This document shows positions 20,586-34,300 of a stretch of 64,000 nucleotides of DNA, in pieces. Below the pieces are notes generated by a model that worked only from the letters and a program-made list of their open reading frames with translations, ran no database searches and was not told where the DNA came from. A program made the translations under genes and the position numbers. Every line of letters begins with the position of its first letter. Positions within the stretch are counted from its first letter, which is position 1. This DNA comes from Eukaryota sp. TZLM1-RC. Lineage: Eukaryota > Metamonada: BaSk clade. Where the stretch lies: NCBI GenBank assembly GCA_040285825.1, contig JAUPSS010000001.1, positions 434,001 to 498,000 on the forward strand, read 5' to 3'.

Positions 20586-20875
20586 TTAAAACTCCACATC
20601 CTTAAAACCTGCTTTCCCTACATCAAAACAATTAATTGCTAAAGATTCAGAAAATTTCCCAAATGAAGACAGTGAATCAGAAATCAGTTTTACCATTCCC
20701 CTAACAATAGAAAATACAATCCTGTTTTGCCAGTAAACACGATTGAAAATTCTCCCAGTTCTTTTCTTTACTACTACAACAAAATCCTCAAGGAAAGCCA
20801 TAGCAGCCTTACCCAAAGATCCAAGCAAAGAAACAACAAAGAGACATAAATTATGTGGAGCATGAAATTTTTCAT
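20586..20875 (-). pseudogene. LINE ORF2 C-terminal tail (copy d)
   Basis: Read on the minus strand, VSLLGSLGKAAMAFLEDFV followed by VYWQNRIVFSIVRGMVKLI matches the terminal 'F-G-x-x-G...A..FL..F' and 'W..RI.F.I' blocks of the other copies. It faces copy c head to head. It is truncated upstream and partly covered by the 3' end of copy c. Confidence 0.65.
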
Positions 20876-21719
20876 ATTGTTTGTGAAAATGTTTACATTA
20901 TAAAAAATGAGTAATTGTAATTCTTCGACTACATTTACAAATTAAGATATGAGGTAATTTATCATGCCACATAAAGGAAGAAAAACTCATATTCAAAGTC
21001 CAACCAGAATCAGTTCAGAGAGTTCCATAAACTTGAGGATTGCATGTTGCTAAAGCTGAAGACGTTGCCTTAAGTTGGAGAATTACAAAAAGGACAAGTT
21101 AATTTATTTTCTATTGATATTCAAAAGCCTTAATGTGCCAACGAAGATGTACTATCACACTTAAGCGAAATCATTGTGATTTTGTGTGGATTACATAGTT
21201 TCTCAACTAATACTTCGACTAATTGTGACAATGTATTGACACTGCTTAACCAAAATTTTACTAAATATAAATGTAATCACGTACATTAAACATGGCATAC
21301 ATCAACGTTGAAATGAGAAGAATCAAGAATCAATGATTGACATCCTTTGCTGGCAATATAAAATTAAATTCGATTTTGTTACTGAAAACTGTAGTCAGAT
21401 AGGAAATTGAACCCAGATTATTCTGCTTTATTTTTCCCGTAAATGGGTTACCAATTACATCAGATAATCCCTATCAATTGCTGACACAATTCAATATTTA
21501 TAGCACACTTTTGATCAACTGCAATACAGAAGAGGTTTCACCATTGACAACCATTCACTTTGATATACTGGAATCAACAATGTAATGAATTTTCAGATGT
21601 CAAAACTGCCTGAGAAAATGTTATCATTATTCCCGCCAAATTACAGTATGTTTCAGTAAATTATTCATCATGTTTAGTTGAAGTTGTACTTCTTACGATT
21701 TCAATAATTGCCGTTACAT
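20876..21719. other. Spacer with no gene recognised
   Basis: The region is AT-rich. Short minus-strand stretches upstream of copy d may be eroded LINE sequence, but I see no readable motif. Copy e starts abruptly at about 21720. Confidence 0.4.
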
Positions 21720-22273
21720 TACATGATGCTGTTAGAGACACTGTTTTCAATATGGCACAAACTGCAAGGATATCGTGTGTCAAAGAGCCCCTGCTGAAGG
21801 AAACACTTTCTCTGAATAATTTTGGTTCTGATGATAGAGGTGTATACTGTGATTGGATTGATAATTTTGAAGTTATTGTGGACTTTGTCTCATGTAATGT
21901 TGCAAATGATACTTTGGTTGACAGAAAAAAACTTAATCCTGTGGCTGCTCTGAATTTTAAAGCAAAAGAGAAACATAGAAAATATGATAAAGATATTGAG
22001 GATGCTAATGTCGATAGAAATACACAGCTGGTTTTTATTGCTTTCCCATTTTCGATAAATGGAAGATTATCAGATGAAGCAGAAACTTTTTTGAATGACT
22101 TCCAAAAAATGGTGCAGGAAAAAACAATGAAAAGATTTGATATTTTTTTATGGCGTTCACGGATTCAAATTGCCATTATTAATAGATTACCGCGGTTTTT
22201 CAATCGAATAAGAGAAGCTTTAGCTAGACAGCAAGCAAATCAAGATTTTGTAGAGGAAATCTTGATTCATTGA
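21720..22273 (+). pseudogene. LINE ORF2 C-terminal tail (copy e), left founder of the tandem array
   Basis: An open frame from LHDAVRDTVF through FGSDDRGVYCDW, VDFVSCNVAND, KEKHRKYDK, FIAFPFSINGRL and FLWRSRIQIAII to the natural stop at 22271. It is almost identical in protein to minus-strand copy g (36814-37890), apart from a missing codon near 21840 and scattered substitutions. Its last ~180 bp (from about 22093) is exactly the LINE portion repeated in every array unit, so this copy marks the left edge of the amplified segment. Confidence 0.75.
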
Positions 22274-25200
22274 TAGTCGTCCCATTAGTAATGAATTAAT
22301 ATAAGTAAGTGTACATGTTCAATAAATATACTTATTTAGAACCTTGTAATTATTCTTCTGGTTTTCCATGTTGCATTGATAAACACTTAATCCGTTTGTT
22401 CTATTTTCACGTGCACAAAACATTTTTTCATCTTTAGCCAACAAAAATCGCTTACAGAAAGTTTATATAGACTTTCGTTTTTGCTTGAGTGGCATGTATT
22501 CATATATTAAGTTGAGTCCCCGTTGTTCTTTCTCTGGTCGATCTTATCATTCCACTATAATCGTATGGCCAGATTTTTGTGTTTTCGCAAATGGAAATGC
22601 TTTTAACTAACCGCGCTCTGACTTTTGATAGCCAATTTAATATAATAGACAAATCTAGGTGTTTTGCTAAGACCATGAATTGAATCTTAATTCTCGATAA
22701 TCAGACCATAGCAATTGCAGCAACTATATCCCAATTGTACAAGTTCAATTTATTCAATTATTAGTAGATTTACTGGTCACTCCACATACAATTTGATGTT
22801 TGGCAGTGACCACAGCCCTAGAGCTGATCCTAGTAATATGTTTGAACTAATAAAATCAGATAATGAAATAATCCCTTTGTTAATGACCTTGAAACAAAAC
22901 TTAAAAGAATTTCCAAGAAGATAGAAAAGGCAGAGCTCAGATAAGCTCAACAACTTATGAAGTTAGCAAACATAGGAATTCTTGTAATCAGGGTTACTTA
23001 GTTTAACGTCTAACGACTAATGATAAACTCCATGGTTGCTGCGCTGGCCCTGTTCTCCTTGAAAAATTGAATTCTAATGAAAGTTTATTAATCTTGTCAC
23101 TGGTTCGATGTCAACGGCTAGCACTTATCATTGTTAACTACGCCTCTTTGACTTTTCTAGTGAAGATAAAAATTGACATAACAACATTGTTGTCGGTGTT
23201 ATGGATGAATCTGTTATTATTGAAATTATAGATCACTTCGATTTTATAAACTATAATAACAAGGTTCCTTGTAGCAACGCAATTTGGGATGGTGAATAAC
23301 TTCCAAATAATGGTTCAAGAAAAACAATAAAAAGATTTTATGTTTTTGTATGGTGTTCACTGATTCAATTTGCCATTATTAATGGATTACCATGGTTTTT
23401 CAATCGAATAAGAGAAGCTTTAGCTAGAAAGCAAGCAGATCAAGATTTTGTAGAGGAAATCTTGATTCATTGATAGTCGTCCCATTAGTAATGAATTAAT
23501 ATAAGTAAGTGTACATGTTCAATAAATATACTTGTTTAGATCCTTGTAATTATTCATCTGGTTTTCCATGTTGCATTGATAAACACTTAATCCGTTTGTT
23601 CTATTTTCACGTGCACACAACATTTTTTCATCTTTAGCCAGCAGAGATCGCTTACAGAAAGTTTATATAGACTTTCGTTTTTGCTTGAGTGGCATGTATT
23701 CATATATTAAGTTGGGTCCCCGTTTTTCTTTCTCTGGTCGATCTTATCATTCCACTATAATCTTATGGCCAGATTTTTGTGTTTTCGCAAATGGAAATGC
23801 TTTTAACTAACCGCGCTCTGACTTTTGATAGCCAATTTAATATAATAGACAAATCTAGGTGTTTTGCTAAGACCATGAATTGAATTTTAATTCTCGATAA
23901 TCAGACCATAGCAATTGCAGCAACTATATCCCAATTGTACAAGTTCAATTTATTCAACTATTAGTAGATTTACTGGTCACGCCACATACAATTTGATGTT
24001 TGGCAGTGACCACAGCCCTAGAGCTGATCCTAGTAATATGTTTGAACTAATAAAATCAGATAATGAAATAATCCCTTTGTTAAAGACCTTGAAACAAAAC
24101 TTAAAAGAATTTCCAAGACGAAAGAAAAGGCAGAGCTCAGATAAGCTCAACAACTTATGAAGTTAGCAAACATAGGAATTCTTGTAATCAGGGTGACTTA
24201 GTTTAACGTCTAACGACTAATGATAAACTCCATGGTTGCTGCGCTGGCCCTGTTCTCCTTGAAAAATTGAATTCTAATGAAAGTTTATTAATCTTGTCAC
24301 TGGTTCGATGTCAACGGCTAGCACTTATCATTGTTAACTACACCTCTTTGACTTTTCTAGTGAAGATAAAAATTGACATAACAACATTGTTGTCGGTGTT
24401 ATGGATGAATCTGTTGTTATTGAAATTATAGATCACTTCGATTTTATAAACTATAATAACAAGCTTCCTTGTAGCAACGCAATTTGGGATGGTGAATAAC
24501 TTCCAAATAATGGTTCAAGAAAAACAATAAAAAGATTTTATGTTTTTGTATGGCGTTCACGGATTCAATTTGCCATTATTAATGGATTACCGCGGTTTTT
24601 CAATCGAATAAGAGAAGCTTTAGCTAGACAGCAAGCAAATCAAGATTTTGTAGAGGAAATCTTGATTCATTGATAGTTGTCCCATTAGTAATGAATTAAT
24701 TTAATCCAGTGTGCATGTTCAATAAATATACTTATTTAGATCCTTGTAATTATTCTTCTGTTTTTCCATGTTGCATTGATAAACACTTAATCCGTTTGTT
24801 CTATTTTCACGTGCACAAAACATTTTTTCATCTTTAGCCAGCAGAGATCGCTTACAGAAAGTTTATATAGACTTTCGTTTTTGCTTGAGTGGCATGTATT
24901 CATATATTAAGTTGGGTCCCCGTTTTTCTTTCTCTGGTCGATCTTATCATTCCACTATAATCTTATGGCCAGATTTTTGTGTTTTCGCAAATGGAAAAGC
25001 TTTTAACTGACCGCGCTCTGACTTTTGCTGGCCAATTTAAAATAATAGACAAATCTAGGTGTTTTGCTAAGACCATGAATTGAATCTTAATTCTCGATAA
25101 CCATACCATAGCAATTGCAGCAACTATATCCCAATTGTACAAGTTCAATTTATTCAACTATTAGTAGATTTACTGGTCACGCCACATACAATTTGATGTT

Positions 25201-28200
25201 TGGCAGTGACCACAGCCCTAGAGCTGATCCTAGTAATATGTTTGAACTAATAAAATCAGATAATGAAATAATCCCTTTGTTAAAGACCTTGAAACAAAAC
25301 TTAAAAGAATTTCCAAGAAGATAGAAAAGGCAGAGCTCAGATAAGCTCAACAACTTATGAAGTTAGCAAACATAGGAATTCTTGTAATCAGGGTGACTTA
25401 GTTTAACGTCTAACGACTAATGATAAACTCCATGGTTGCTGCGCTGGCCCTGTTCTCCTTGAAAAAAATTGAATTCTAATGAAAGTTTATTAATCTTGTC
25501 ACTGGTTCGATGTCAACGGCTAGCACTTATCATTGTTAACTACACCTCTTTGACTTTTTCTAGTGAAGATAAAAATTGACATAACAACATTGTTGTCGGT
25601 GTTATGGATGAATCTGTTATTATAGAAATTATAGATCACTTCGATTTTTATAAACTATAATAACAAGGTTCCTTGTAGCAACGCAATTTGGGATGGTGAA
25701 TAACTTCCAAATAATGGTTCAAGAAAAAAACAATAAAAAGATTTTTATGTTTTTTTGTATGGCGTTCACGGATTCAATTTGCCATTATTAATGGATTACC
25801 ATGGTTTTTCAATCGAATAAGAGAAGCTTTAGCTAGACAGCAAAGCAAATCAAGATTTTTGTAGAGGAAATCTTGATTCATTGATAGTCGTCCCATTAGT
25901 AATGAATTAATATAAGTAAGTGTACATGTTCAATAAATATACTTATTTAGATCCTTGTAATTATTCTTCTGGTTTTTCCATGTTGCATTGATAAACACTT
26001 AATCCGTTTGTTCTATTTTCACGTGCACAAAACATTTTTTCATCTTTAGCCAGCAGAGATCGCTTACAGAAAGTTTATATAGACTTTCGTTTTTGCTTGA
26101 GTGGCATGTATTCATATATTAAGTTGGGTCCCCGTTTTTCTTTCTCTGGTCGAACTTATCATTCCACTATAATCTTATGGCCAGATTTTTGTGTTTTCGC
26201 AAATGGAAATGCTTTTAACTAACCGCGCTCTGACATTTGATAGCCAATTTAAAATAATAGACAAATCTAGGTGTTTTGCTAAGACCATGAATTGAATCTT
26301 AATTCTCGATAACCATACCATAGCAATTGCAGCAACTATATCCCAATTGTACAAGTTCAATTTATTCAACTATTAGTAGATTTACTGGTCACGCCACATA
26401 CAATTTGATGTTTGGCAGTGACCACAGCCCTAGAGCTGATCCTAGTAATATGTTTGAACTAATAAAATCAGATAATGAAATAATCCCTTTGTTAAAGACC
26501 TTGAAACAAAACTTAAAAGAATTTCCAAGAAGATAGAAAAGGAAGAGCTCAGATAAGCTCAACAACTTATGAAGTTAGCAAACATAGGAATTCTTGTAAT
26601 CAGGGTGACTTAGTTTAACGTCTAACGACTAATGATAAACTCCATGGTTGCTGCACTGGCCCTGTTCTCCTTGAAAAATTGAATTCTAATGAAAGTTTAT
26701 TAATCTTGTCACTGGTTCGATGTCAACGGCTAGCACTTATCATTGTTAACTACGCCTCTTTGACTTTTCTAGTGAAGATAAAAATTGACATAACAACATT
26801 GTTGTCGGTGTTATGGATGAATCTGTTATTATTGAAATTATAGATCACTTCGATTTTATAAACTATAATAACAAGGTTCCTTGTAGCAACGCAATTTGGG
26901 ATGGTGAATAACTTCCAAATAATGGTTCAAGAAAAACAATAAAAAGATTTTATGTTTTTGTATGGCGTTCACGGATTCAATTTGCCATTATTAATGGATT
27001 ACCATGGTTTTTCAATCGAATAAGAGAAGCTTTAGCTAGAAAGCAAGCAAATCAAGATTTTGTAGAGGAAATCTTGATTCATTGATAGTCGTCCCATTAG
27101 TAATGAATTAATATAAGTAAGTGTACATGTTCAATAAATATACTTATATAGATCCTTGTAATTATTCTTCTGGTTTTCCATGTTGCATTGATAAACACTT
27201 AATCCGTTTGTTCTATTTTCACGTGCACAAAACATTTTTTCATCTTTAGCCAGCAGAGATCGCTTACAGAAAGTTTATATAGACTTTCGTTTTTGCTTGA
27301 GTGGCATGTATTCATATATTAAGTTGGGTCCCCGTTTTTCTTTCTCTGGTCGATCTTATCATTCCACTATAATCTTATGGCCAGATTTTTGTGTTTTCGC
27401 AAATGGAAATGCTTTTAACTAACCGCGCTCTGACATTTGATAGCCAATTTAAAATAATAGACAAATCTAGGTGTTTTGCTAAGACCATGAATTGAATTTT
27501 AATTCTCGATAATCAGACCATAGCAATTGCAGCAACTATATCCCAATTGTACAAGTTCAATTTATTCAACTATTAGTAGATTTACTGGTCACGCCACATA
27601 CAATTTGATGTTTGGCAGTGACCACAGCCCTAGAGCTGATCCTAGTAATATGTTTGAACTAATAAAATCAGATAATGAAATAATCCCTTTGTTAAAGACC
27701 TTGAAACAAAACTTAAAAGAATTTCCAAGAAGATAGAAAAGGCAGAGCTCAGATAAGCTCAACAACTTATGAAGTTAGCAAACATAGGAATTCTTGTAAT
27801 CAGGGTTACCTAGTTTAACGTCTAACGACTACTGATAAACTCCATGGTTGCTGCGCTGGCCCTGTTCTCCTTGAAAAATTGAATTCTAATGAAAGTTTAT
27901 TAATCTTGTCACTGGTTCGATGTCAACGGCTAGCACTTATCATTGTTAACTACACCTCTTTGACTTTTCTAGTGAAGATAAAAATTGACATAACAACATT
28001 GTTGTCGGTGTTATGGATGAATCTGTTATTATAGAAATTATAGATCACTTCGATTTTATAAACTATAATAACAAGGTTCCTTGTAGCAACGCAATTTGGG
28101 ATGGTGAATAACTTCCAAATAATGGTTCAAGAAAAACAATAAAAAGATTTTATGTTTTTGTATGGCGTTCACGGATTCAATTTGCCATTATTAATGGATT

Positions 28201-31200
28201 ACCATGGTTTTTCAATCGAATAAGAGAAGCTTTAGCTAGACAGCAAGCAAATCAAGATTTTGTAGAGGAAATCTTGATTCATTGATAGTCGTCCCATTAG
28301 TAATGAATTAATATAAGTAAGTGTACATGTTCAATAAATATACTTATTTAGATCCTTGTAATTATTCTTCTGTTTTTCCATGTTGCATTGATAAACACTT
28401 AATCCGTTTGTTCTATTTTCACGTGCACAAAACATTTTTTCATCTTTAGCCAGCAGAGATCGCTTACAGAAAGTTTATATAGACTTTCGTTTTTGCTTGA
28501 GTGGCATGTATTCATATATTAAGTTGGGTCCCCGTTTTTCTTTCTCTGGTCGATCTTATCATTCCACTATAATCTTATGGCCAGATTTTTGTGTTTTCGC
28601 AAATGGAAAAGCTTTTAACTAACCGCGCTCTGACTTTTGCTGGCCAATTTAAAATAATAGACAAATCTAGGTGTTTTGCTAAGACCATGAATTGAATCTT
28701 AATTCTCGATAACCATACCATAGCAATTGCAGCAACTATATCCCAATTGTACAAGTTCAATTTATTCAACTATTAGTAGATTTACTGGTCACGCCACATA
28801 CAATTTGATGTTTGGCAGTGACCACAGCCCTAGAGCTGATCCTAGTAATATGTTTGAACTAATAAAATCAGATAATGAAATAATCCCTTTGTTAAAGACC
28901 TTGAAACAAAACTTAAAAGAATTTCCAAGAAGATAGAAAAGGCAGAGCTCAGATAAGCTCAACAACTTATGAAGTTAGCAAACATAGGAATTCTTGTAAT
29001 CAGGGTGACTTAGTTTAACGTGTAACGACTACTGATAAACTCCATGGTTGCTGCGCTGGTCCTGTTCTCCTTGAAAAATTGAATTCTAATGAAAGTTTAT
29101 TAATCTTGTCACTGGTTCGATGTCAACGGCTAGCACTTATCATTGTTAACTACACCTCTTTGACTTTTCTAGTGAAGATAAAAATTGACATAACAACATT
29201 GTTGTCGGTGTTATGGATGAATCTGTTATTATAGAAATTATAGATCACTTCGATTTTATAAACTATAATAACAAGGTTCCTTGTAGCAACGCAATTTGGG
29301 ATGGTGGATAACTTCCAAATAATGGTTCAAGAAAAACAATAAAAAGATTTTATGTTTTTGTATGGCGTTCACGGATTCAATTTGCCATTATTAATGGATT
29401 ACCATGGTTTTTCAATCGAATAAGAGAAGCTTTAGCTAGACAGCAAGCAAATCAAGATTTTGTAGAGGAAATCTTGATTCATTGATAGTTGTCCCATTAG
29501 TAATGAATTAATATAAGTAAGTGTACATGTTCAATAAATATACTTATTTAGATCCTTGTAATTATTCTTCTGGTTTTCCATGTTGCATTGATAAACACTT
29601 AATCCGTTTGTTCTATTTTCACGTGCACAAAACATTTTTTCATCTTTAGCCAGCAGAGATCGCTTACAGAAAGTTTATATAGACTTTCGTTTTTGCTTGA
29701 GTGGCATGTATTCATATATTAAGTTGGGTCCCCGTTTTTCTTTCTCTGGTCGATCTTATCATTCCACTATAATCTTATGGCCAGATTTTTGTGTTTTCGC
29801 AAATGGAAAAGCTTTTAACTAACCGCGCTCTGACTTTTGCTGGCCAATTTAAAATAATAGACAAATCTAGGTGTTTTGCTAAGACCATGAATTGAATCTT
29901 AATTCTCGATAACCATACCATAGCAATTGCAGCAACTATATCCCAATTGTACAAGTTCAATTTATTCAACTATTAGTAGATTTACAGGTCACTCCACATA
30001 AAGTTTGATGTTTGGCAGTGAACACAGCCCTAGAGCTGATCCTAGTAATATGTTTGAACTAATAAAATCAGATAATGAAATAATCCCTTTGTTAAAGACC
30101 TTGAAACAAAACTTAAAAGAATTTCCAAGAAGATAGAAAAGGCAGAGCGCAGATAAGCTCAACAACTTATGAAGTTAGCAAACATAGGAATTCTTGTAAT
30201 CAGGGTGACTTAGTTTAACGTCTAACGACTAATGATAAACTCCATGGTTGCTGCGCTGGCCCTGTTCTCCTTGAAAAATTGAATTCTTATGAAAGTTTAT
30301 TAATCTTGTCACTGGTTCGATGTCAACGGCTAGCACTTATCATTGTTAACTACACCTCTTTGACTTTTCTAGTGAAGATAAAAATTGACATAACAACATT
30401 GTTGTCGGTGTTATGGATGAATCTGTTATTATTGAAATTATAGATCACTTCGATTTTATAAACTATAATAACAAGGTTCCTTGTAGCAACGCAATTTGGG
30501 ATGGTGAATAACTTCCAAATAATGGTTCAAGAAAAACAATAAAAAGATTTTATGTTTTTGTATGGCGTTCACGGATTCAATTTGCCATTATTAATGGATT
30601 ACCATGGTTTTTCAATCGAATAAGAGAAGCTTTGGCTAGACAGCAAGCAGATCAAGATTTTGTAGAGGAAATCTTGATTCATTGATAGTCGTCCCATTAG
30701 TAATGAATTAATTTAAGTAAGTGTACATGTTCAATAAATATACTTATTTAGATCCTTGTAATTATTCTTCTGTTTTTCCATGTTGCATTAATAAACACTT
30801 AATCCGTTTGTTCTATTTTCACGTGCACAAAACGTTTTTTCATCTTTAGCCAGCAGAGATCGCTTACAGAAAGTTTATATAGACTGTCGTTTTTGCTCGA
30901 GTGGCATGTATTCATATATTAAGTTGAGTCCGCGTTTTTCTTTCTCTGGTCGATCTTATCATTCCACTATAATCGTATGGCCATATTTTTGTGTTTTCGC
31001 AAATGGAAAAGCTTTTAACTAACCGCGCTCTGACTTTTGATTGCCAATTTAAAATAATAGACAAATCTAGGTGTTTTGCTAAGACCATGAATTGAATTTT
31101 AATTCTCGATAATCAGACCATAGCAATTGCAGCAACTATATCCCAATTGTACAAGTTCAATTTATTCAACTATTAGTAGATTTACTGGTCACGCCACATA

Positions 31201-34106
31201 CAATTTGATGTTTGGCAGTGACCACAGCCCTAGAGCTGATCCTAGTAATATGTTTGAACTAATAAAATCAGATAATGAAATAATCCCTTTGTTAAAGACC
31301 TTGAAACAAAACTTAAAAGAATTTCCAAGAAGATAGAAAAGGCAGAGCTCAGATAAGCTCAACAACTTATGAAGTTAGCAAACATAGGAATTCTTGTAAT
31401 CAGGGTGACTTAGTTTAACGTCTAACGACTAATGATAAACTCCATGGTTGCTGCGCTGGCCCTGTTCTCCTTGAAAAATTGAATTCTAATGAAAGTTTAT
31501 TAATCTTGTCACTGGTTCGATGTCAACGGCTAGCACTTATCATTGTTAACTACACCTCTTTGACTTTTCTAGTGAAGATAAAAATTGACATAACAACATT
31601 GTTGTCGGTGTTATGGATGAATCTGTTATTATAGAAATTATAGATCACTTCGATTTTATAAACTATAATAACAAGGTTCCTTGTAGCAACGCAATTTGGG
31701 ATGGTGAATAACTTCCAAATAATGGTTCAAGAAAAACAATAAAAAGATTTTATGTTTTTGTATGGCGTTCACGGATTCAATTTGGTATTATTAATGGATT
31801 ACCATGGTTTTTCAATCGAATAAGAGAAGCTTTAGCTAGACAGCAAGCAAATCAAGATTTTGTAGAGGAAATCTTGATTCATTGATAGTTGTCCCATTAG
31901 TAATGAATTAATATAAGTAAGTGTACATGTTCAATAAATATACTTATTTAGATCCTTGTAATTATTCTTCTGGTTTTCCATGTTGCATTGATAAACACTT
32001 AATCCGTTTGTTCTATTTTCACGTGCACAAAACATTTTTTCATCTTTAGCCAGCAGAGATCGCTTACAGAAAGTTTATATAGACTTTCGTTTTTGCTTGA
32101 GTGGCATGTATTCATATATAAAGTTGGGTCCCCGTTTTTCTTTCTCTGGTCGATCTTATCATTCCACTATAATCTTATGGCCAGATTTTTTGTGTTTTCG
32201 CAAAATGGAAATGCTTTTAACTAACCGCACTCTGACTTTTGCTGGCCAATTTAATATAATAGACAAATCTAGGTGTTTTTGCTAAGACCATGAATTGAAT
32301 CTTAATTCTCGATAATCAGACCATAGCAATTGCAGCAACTATCTCCCAATTGTACAAGTTCAATTTATTCAATTATTAGTAGATTTACTGGTCACTCCAC
32401 ATACAATTTGATGTTTGGCAGTGACCACAGCCCTAGAGCTGATCCTAGTAATATGTTTGAACTAATAAAATCAGATAATGAAATAATCCCTTTGTTAAAG
32501 ACCTTGAAACAAAACTTAAAAGAATTTCCAAGAAGATAGAAAAGGCAGAGCTCAGATAAGCTCAACAACTTATGAAGTTAGCAAACATAGGAATTCTTGT
32601 AATCAGGGTGACTTAGTTTAACGTCTAACGACTAATGATAAACTCCATGGTTGCTGCGCTGGCCCTGTTCTCCTTGAAAAATTGAATTCTAATGAAAGTT
32701 TATTAATCTTGTCACTGGTTCGATGTCAACGGCTAGCACTTATCATTGTTAACTACACCTCTTTGACTTTTCTAGTGAAGATAAAAATTGACATAACAAC
32801 ATTGTTGTCGGTGTTATGGATGAATCTGTTATTATAGAAATTATAGATCACTTCGATTTTATAAACTATAATAACAAGGTTCCTTGTAGCAACGCAATTT
32901 GGGATGGTGAATAACTTCCAAATAATGGTTCAAGAAAAACAATAAAAAAAGATTTTTATGTTTTTGTATGGCGTTCACGGATTCAATTTGGTATTATTAA
33001 TGGATTACCATGGTTTTTCAATCGAATAAGAGAAGCTTTAGCTAGACAGCAAGCAAATCAAGATTTTGTAGAGGAAATCTTGATTCATTGATAGTTGTCC
33101 CATTAGTAATGAATTAATATAAGTAAGTGTACATGTTCAATAAATATACTTATTTAGATCCTGGTAATTATTCTTCTGGTTTTCCATGTTGCATTGATAA
33201 ACACTTAATCCGTTTGTTCTATTTTCACGTGCACAAAACATTTTTTCATCTTTAGCCAGCAGAGATCGCTTACAGAAAGTTTATATAGACTTTCGTTTTT
33301 GCTTGAGTGGCATGTATTCATATATTAAGTTGGGTCCCCGTTTTTCTTTCTCTGGTCGATCTTATCATTCCACTATAATCTTATGGCCAGATTTTTGTGT
33401 TTTCGCAAATGGAAATGCTTTTAACTAACCGCACTCTGACTTTTGCTGGCCAATTTAATATAATAGACAAATCTAGGTGTTTTGCTAAGACCATGAATTG
33501 AATCTTAATTCTCGATAATCAGACCATAGCAATTGCAGCAACTATCTCCCAATTGTACAAGTTCAATTTATTCAATTATTAGTAGATTTACTGGTCACTC
33601 CACATACAATTTGATGTTTGGCAGTGACCACAGCCCTAGAGCTGATCCTAGTAATATGTTTGAACTAATAAAATCAGATAATGAAATAATCCCTTTGTTA
33701 AAGACCTTGAAACAAAACTTAAAAGAATTTCCAAGAAGATAGAAAAGGCAGAGCTCAGATAAGCTCAACAACTTATGAAGTTAGCAAACATAGGAATTCT
33801 TGTAATCAGGGTGACTTAGTTTAACGTCTAACGACTAATGATAAACTCCATGGTTGCTGCGCTGGCCCTGTTCTCCTTGAAAGATTGAATTCTAATGAAA
33901 GTTTATTAATCTTGTCACTGGTTCGATGTCAACGGCTAGCACTTATCATTGTTAACTACACCTCTTTGACTTTTCTAGTAAAGATAAAAATTGACATAAC
34001 AACATTGTTGTCGGTGTTATGGATGAATCTGTTATTATTGAAATTATAGATCACTTCGATTTTATAAAATATAATAACAAGGTTCCTTGTAGCAACGCAA
34101 TTTGGC
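22093..34106 (+). repeat. Tandem array of ten ~1,200-bp units (LINE tail + Ty3 integrase tail)
   Basis: A junction (GGATGGTGAATAACTTCC and close variants) recurs with GGTGAA/GGTGGA at about 23291, 24491, 25695, 26903, 28103, 29303, 30503, 31703 and 32906. Most periods are 1,200 bp, some 1,203-1,208. Each unit holds, in order, the last ~180 bp of a LINE coding region, its 3' flank, and a degenerate Ty3 integrase/chromo-like tail. The left copy merges into the longer LINE copy e; the last unit continues past the junction point into the rest of the Ty3 tail (34107-34300). So one segment spanning LINE end to Ty3 tail was amplified head to tail. Units differ by scattered substitutions and homopolymer lengths. 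Confidence 0.95.
22541..23290 (+). pseudogene. Ty3 integrase C-terminal and tail fragment (unit 1; repeated in every unit)
   Basis: The best conserved part is a 69-codon frame (22715-22924) containing RFTGHSTYNLMFGSDHSPRA. It aligns with element A integrase (SITNHTPYQVFFGSNVSPGS) and ends in KEFPRR-stop. Upstream, an eroded stretch reads LTNRALTFDSQFNIIDKSR. Downstream, VIIEIIDHFDFI...CSNAIW is the chromo-like tail cut at the array junction. Equivalent frames start at 23915, 25115, 26327, 27527, 28727, 31127, 32330 and 33533; the unit at 29.9-30.1 kb has lost it. In the unit at 23915 the stop is changed (AGACGA), extending the frame by 12 codons. Confidence 0.75.
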
Positions 34107-34300
34107 ATGTTGGTGAGACATCGTCTGTCCCAGTTGCTGACGTCAAAAGCACTGAGGCATACCAATCATATTTGCGTACCTCAAGCTCTTCACAGTTCCA
34201 GGAAGCGGGAAATGAATTCCGATTCTAAATCTGAGGCAAATTCCCCTGCAGTTAATTCGTATAGCTCTCGTACGAGATCTAAGAGTGGGAAAAGGTAGTT
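34107..34300 (+). pseudogene. Ty3 chromo-like tail, right founder of the array
   Basis: Where all other units jump to LINE sequence, this one continues in frame: IWHVGETSSVPVADVKSTEA then YQSYLRTSSSSQFQEAG. This parallels element A's VQWPGKEITTEH...NTAAYKDF. The frame ends at 34228, and an alternative frame carries a basic SRTRSKSGKR end to 34298. The purine-rich AGAGTGGGAAAAGG near 34282-34296 looks like a polypurine tract. No LTR with TG...CA ends is clear after it. Confidence 0.65.

Noticed and set aside
22715-33742. Repeated 69-aa open frames, and 64-aa frames on the other strand, as a multigene family
   Set aside because: They are fragments of integrase and its antisense inside the tandem unit, with no conserved start context. 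The unit at 29.9-30.1 kb has lost the plus-strand frame.
22093-34106. CRISPR-like or gene-regulatory array
   Set aside because: Unit length is 1.2 kb with no short repeat/unique-spacer structure; it is plainly transposon-derived satellite.
22093-34106. Calling the array a centromere
   Set aside because: Tandem structure alone is not evidence of centromere function.
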